From contig NZ_AP028461.1 of NCBI RefSeq assembly GCF_033097365.1, forward strand, positions 5,270,001 through 5,334,000: a stretch of DNA of 64,000 bases. The letters run 5' to 3'. The notes below the pieces were generated by a model. It had not been told where the DNA came from. It worked only from the letters and a program-made list of their open reading frames with translations, and searched no databases. The stretch is from Actinoplanes sichuanensis (GTDB lineage: Bacteria > Actinomycetota > Actinomycetes > Mycobacteriales > Micromonosporaceae). Positions 54,621-64,000 of this stretch are shown in pieces; position 1 is the first letter of the stretch, and each line of letters begins with the position of its first letter. The translations under genes and the position numbers were made by a program.

Positions 54621-55154
54621 TTGCCCAAGTCATACACGTCGATTGTCCTAGCCACGCTCCTGCTCGCCGGCCTGGCCGGATGCACGAACGGCGAGCCGAA
54701 GTCCGCGCCGTCGTCGCCCGCCGCGTCCATTCCGCCGTCGCCCGCCGCGTCCACACCCTCGTCGCCCGACCCGTCATCGTCGGCACCGGCCACCGCCGGG
54801 TCTCCGCCGGTCGCGGCGGCCTTTCCGTTGACGGTCAGCCGCCAGGGCGGTTTCGCCGGAGTCGACGATCATGCCGAGATCGCGGCCGACGGCTCGGTGA
54901 CCCTGACCGGCGGCGGCAAACCGGCCGAGAAGACGTCCCTGCCCGCCGCCTCCGTCGAGAAGCTCAGCCGGTGGGTCACCTCCCCCGAGTTCACCGCCGG
55001 TTCCGGCAAGTCGGATCTGCCGGTCTGCAACGACGGCTTCGAGTACAAGATCGCGACCGCGGCGGCATCGGTGACCGTGCACGACTGCGGCCGGCCCCAC
55101 GGGGAGCCGATCGACAGCATCCTCGCCATCGTGACGCCCCTGTTGAACGCCTGA
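54621..55154 (+). CDS. Small lipoprotein of unknown function
   Basis: 177 aa. Signal peptide with lipobox LAGC (LLLAGLAGC), a Ser/Pro/Ala-rich spacer, and a ~110-aa domain with a Cys pair (LPVCNDGFEYK ... VHDCGRPHG) that could form a disulfide. TTG 54621 was chosen over ATG 54594 because AGAGGA lies seven bases upstream and the signal peptide then has normal length. Confidence 0.78.
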   Translation: MPKSYTSIVLATLLLAGLAGCTNGEPKSAPSSPAASIPPSPAASTPSSPDPSSSAPATAGSPPVAAAFPLTVSRQGGFAGVDDHAEIAADGSVTLTGGGKPAEKTSLPAASVEKLSRWVTSPEFTAGSGKSDLPVCNDGFEYKIATAAASVTVHDCGRPHGEPIDSILAIVTPLLNA

Positions 55155-55202
55155 CCGCCCGCCGCCCGCCGCCCGCCGCCCGCCGCCCGCCGCCTGCCGC
55201 CG
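55155..55202. repeat. Tandem heptamer repeat CCGCCCG
   Basis: Five perfect copies (55155-55189), a sixth with one change (55190-55196) and a partial seventh follow directly after the lipoprotein stop codon. Non-coding; a possible length-variable tract. Confidence 0.92.
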
Positions 55203-55321
55203 TCCGGATGCAGGGCGGCCTCACCCATGCCCCACCCGCCAGTCGGCCTTACGCGCGCTGCACGGCGGGCGCTTCTCACGGCGGGCGGAAAGGGGTGGAA
55301 TCGCTATGTTGTGATCAATTC

Positions 55322-55921
55322 ATGGGACTCGACTTCGAATGCCTCACCGTCCGTCTGGACAACGAGCCGATGCGACGGATTCGCGCCGACCCGGCGCTGT
55401 GGGCGGTGGTCGAGGACCAGCCCCCGTTCTGCGGACCCTGGCCCGGCGAAGAGCTGCCGGAGATCACCCGGCGGCTGCTGGCCGTGCTTCCCGAGGACAC
55501 CCGCCGGAACCATGACTTCTTCGGAAGCCGGAACCACTCGCAGGCCGAATACCTGCTGGACCCGGTCGCCTATCGCACCGAGCGAACCCGGCAGCAGGCC
55601 GAGCAGACCCGCGCTCACCAGGCGATCTTCGGCGCGGAGGTCTTCGCTGCGCACGCCCGGAGCGGCCAGGGCATCACATACCGGTGTTCCACCGCGGCCC
55701 AACTGACCGACGCCGTCCGATTGATCGACGAACTGGACGTCACCGTTGCCCGCCGGGAGTTCTCCGTGGCAGAGATGTCCGACCTGGCCGTCTACAAGGT
55801 CCACCGCGACGAAGACGACGACCAGAGCTTCGACCGCAACCTGCACGACCTGCGCGCCTGGGCCGACCACTGCCGTACCGTCGCCGCCGAGGGCCTGGAC
55901 CTGATGATCACCCTTTACTGA
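55322..55921 (+). CDS. Hypothetical protein (199 aa, DUF1877-like?)
   Basis: No signal peptide or membrane helix. The opening MGLDFECLTVRLDNEPMRRI and the C-terminal pattern FDRNLHDLRAWADHCRTVAA loosely recall DUF1877 (YfbM-like) proteins, but I am not sure. ATG 55322 has no strong RBS. The GNAT gene follows 18 bp later and is probably co-transcribed. Confidence 0.65.
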   Translation: MGLDFECLTVRLDNEPMRRIRADPALWAVVEDQPPFCGPWPGEELPEITRRLLAVLPEDTRRNHDFFGSRNHSQAEYLLDPVAYRTERTRQQAEQTRAHQAIFGAEVFAAHARSGQGITYRCSTAAQLTDAVRLIDELDVTVARREFSVAEMSDLAVYKVHRDEDDDQSFDRNLHDLRAWADHCRTVAAEGLDLMITLY

Positions 55922-55939
55922 CTCGAGGGAGGAGCCATC

Positions 55940-56416
55940 GTGACCACGGTCGTGCCGGTCACCGTCACCGATCCCACGTTCGAGCAGGTGGCCGCACTGT
56001 TCGACGACTATCGGGCGCACTACGGCCGGGCGCCGTCCCCCACGGCCACCCGCGCCTGGCTGCAGGATCAGCTCGCCGACCGCCGGATCTCGGCGGCCGC
56101 CGCCGTCCGGGCCGGCCGGGTCGGCGGTTTCATCACGGCCCTGGTGACACCGGCGTCGCTGATGCTGGGCTCGGTGTGGTCGATCCGCGACCTCTACGTG
56201 GCACCCGAGCATCGCCGGATCGGCATCGCGAGCACCCTCCTCGAGCACGTCGTCGACAGCGCCCGTGCCGCCGGCGCACTTCGCGTGTCACTGCAGACCG
56301 AGACCGTCAACACCCCGGCGCTGCGGCTCTACACCGACTTCGGTTTCCGCCCGGTCACCGGCCTGGAGTTGCTCAACCTGCCGCTCGACCCACGGCGTCC
56401 GGAGGCCACCGGATAG
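55940..56416 (+). CDS. GNAT-family acetyltransferase
   Basis: 158 aa. Motif A IRDLYVAPEHRRIGIASTLL binds acetyl-CoA; NTPALRLYTDFGFRPVTG is the C-terminal GNAT element. Resembles small-molecule or aminoglycoside-type N-acetyltransferases but substrate unknown. RBS GAGGGAGGAG precedes GTG 55940. Confidence 0.9.
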   Translation: MTTVVPVTVTDPTFEQVAALFDDYRAHYGRAPSPTATRAWLQDQLADRRISAAAAVRAGRVGGFITALVTPASLMLGSVWSIRDLYVAPEHRRIGIASTLLEHVVDSARAAGALRVSLQTETVNTPALRLYTDFGFRPVTGLELLNLPLDPRRPEATG

Positions 56417-56514
56417 CTACCGATCCGTCTTGCAGGCGACGCGGTCACCAGCGCCGGACAGACTCCGCACGGATCACCGCCCGATGTCGCGGTGCTGGTG
56501 TCGGCGGGTCGAGG

Positions 56515-57024
56515 CTAAGGGAATGGACGGGGTACTTCGACCCAGTTGTCGTCGACGTATGCGCAGTAAAGGACGAACGCCAGAATGGCGACGAATTCGT
56601 TCCGGTAGGAACCCTCGCGGAGGCGGGTGACCAGGTCGTAGGCAGCCTCCCGGCAGTCAATTCCCAACTGCCCCATCGGTACGGTGTGCGCCGGCCAGTC
56701 GAGGTGTTCCGCCACCCAGACAGCGAACGGCCGATCCGGGTCCTCCTCGGTCCAGACCTCGTCATCAGGGTCATGCCAGTAGGCGTCGAGCAGCATGGTC
56801 GCCAGCCTTCGGGTGAACCGTTGCCAGCGATCCTTACTGTCTCTCGCCAGAAGCCCGTCGACGATTTCGGCGGCAAGGGCCTCGCATCGGCGCCCCAGGC
56901 GATCGGCGAAGTCCAGCTTTCCGGGAACCGCCACCTCTACCGCGAACCCCTCGAACCAATGGTTGAAGGGCAGATCTGGATCCTCGGCATCATGGACGTC
57001 TTCGTCCGCACGATCCCCCGGCAC
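56515..57024 (-). CDS. Hypothetical protein (169 aa)
   Basis: No recognised family. Acidic, Trp-rich soluble protein (LPFNHWFEGFAVEVAVP, WVAEHLDWPAHTVPMGQ). GTG 57024 is the only plausible start; TAGCGT nine bases upstream suggests a leaderless mRNA. Lower GC than its neighbours. Convergent with the GNAT gene. Confidence 0.6.
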   Translation of the reverse strand: MPGDRADEDVHDAEDPDLPFNHWFEGFAVEVAVPGKLDFADRLGRRCEALAAEIVDGLLARDSKDRWQRFTRRLATMLLDAYWHDPDDEVWTEEDPDRPFAVWVAEHLDWPAHTVPMGQLGIDCREAAYDLVTRLREGSYRNEFVAILAFVLYCAYVDDNWVEVPRPFP

Positions 57025-57198
57025 AGACGATGACGCTAGCCCATTCCCGACCCGGTCAAGGCGGGAATGCGCGCACCGACAGATCCACTGCCCGGGACGC
57101 ATCGGCACCAGCGGCAGGGGCTGGATCCTGCCGGTGAAGCTCTCGGCTCCTTCGTCGGCGGTGCGGACGTAGCGGTTTCGCCGAAATGCACGTTCATC

Positions 57199-57218
57199 TA
57201 TATTTGGGAGCGCTCCCA
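57199..57218 (+). promoter_or_regulatory. Promoter of the Cip1-like gene with CebR-type operator
   Basis: TATATT (57199-57204) is a good -10, 17 bp after TTTCGC (57176-57181). The palindrome TGGGAGCGCTCCCA (57205-57218), identical to that at the GH9 gene, lies directly on the start site. Confidence 0.85.
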
Positions 57219-57244
57219 TTCCCGTTCCCGAGGAGGCATCCCCC

Positions 57245-64000
<6,756 letters not shown>

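Overview
The window comes from a very GC-rich actinobacterium. Third codon positions are almost always G or C, and GTG/TTG starts are common. The gene mix suggests a soil Micromonosporaceae (Actinoplanes-like) genome: CebR-type operators, SARP/AfsR-like regulators, SigE-like ECF sigma factors, Ser/Thr kinases and many secreted glycoside hydrolases. The genus is an inference. I saw no rRNA or tRNA gene, phage, transposase, CRISPR array or biosynthetic cluster. It reads as a chromosomal segment devoted to plant and fungal polysaccharide use and its regulation.

Layout. 1-1192: end of an OmpR-type response regulator plus its histidine kinase. 1323-6344: secreted GH59-like hydrolase with chitin-binding modules, then a lipoprotein polysaccharide deacetylase. 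6334-15670: RidA, two BTAD regulators, a LacI regulator, small conserved proteins, a hemerythrin-like protein and a GNAT. 15731-19252 (minus strand): pectin set of a PL11-like propeller, rhamnogalacturonan acetylesterase and GH43. 19306-21338: WYL regulator divergent from an epoxide hydrolase. 21343-30063: two receptor Ser/Thr kinases around a LacI/GH27 alpha-galactosidase pair, a Ppx/GppA enzyme and a GAF-PAS kinase. 30081-38248: MFS exporter, ECF sigma with membrane partner, secreted proteins and an M4 metalloprotease. 38295-43731: FAD monooxygenase/MarR, disulfide oxidoreductase, membrane protein and TetR. 43853-51125: ECF sigma with an Asp-box membrane protein, acyltransferase and lipid-linked glycosyltransferases. 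51387-62679: cellulose and hemicellulose set (GH9, Cip1-like, GH2, GH51) and small secreted proteins. 62742-64000: truncated MASE1-PAS sensor.

How the genes fit together. The secreted enzymes cover cellulose (GH9, Cip1-like), galactosides (GH27, GH2), arabinan side chains (GH43, GH51) and rhamnogalacturonan. Perfect 14-bp CebR-like palindromes sit in the promoters of the GH9 and Cip1-like genes, which links them to one repressor encoded elsewhere. A LacI gene is divergent from the GH27 gene. Three membrane regulators carry ectodomains that look like carbohydrate-recognition folds: a Ser/Thr kinase with a CBM2-like domain, a Ser/Thr kinase with a jelly-roll-like domain, and an ECF sigma partner with five Asp-boxes. 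Together they may be a polysaccharide-sensing layer, which is the most interesting hypothesis here.
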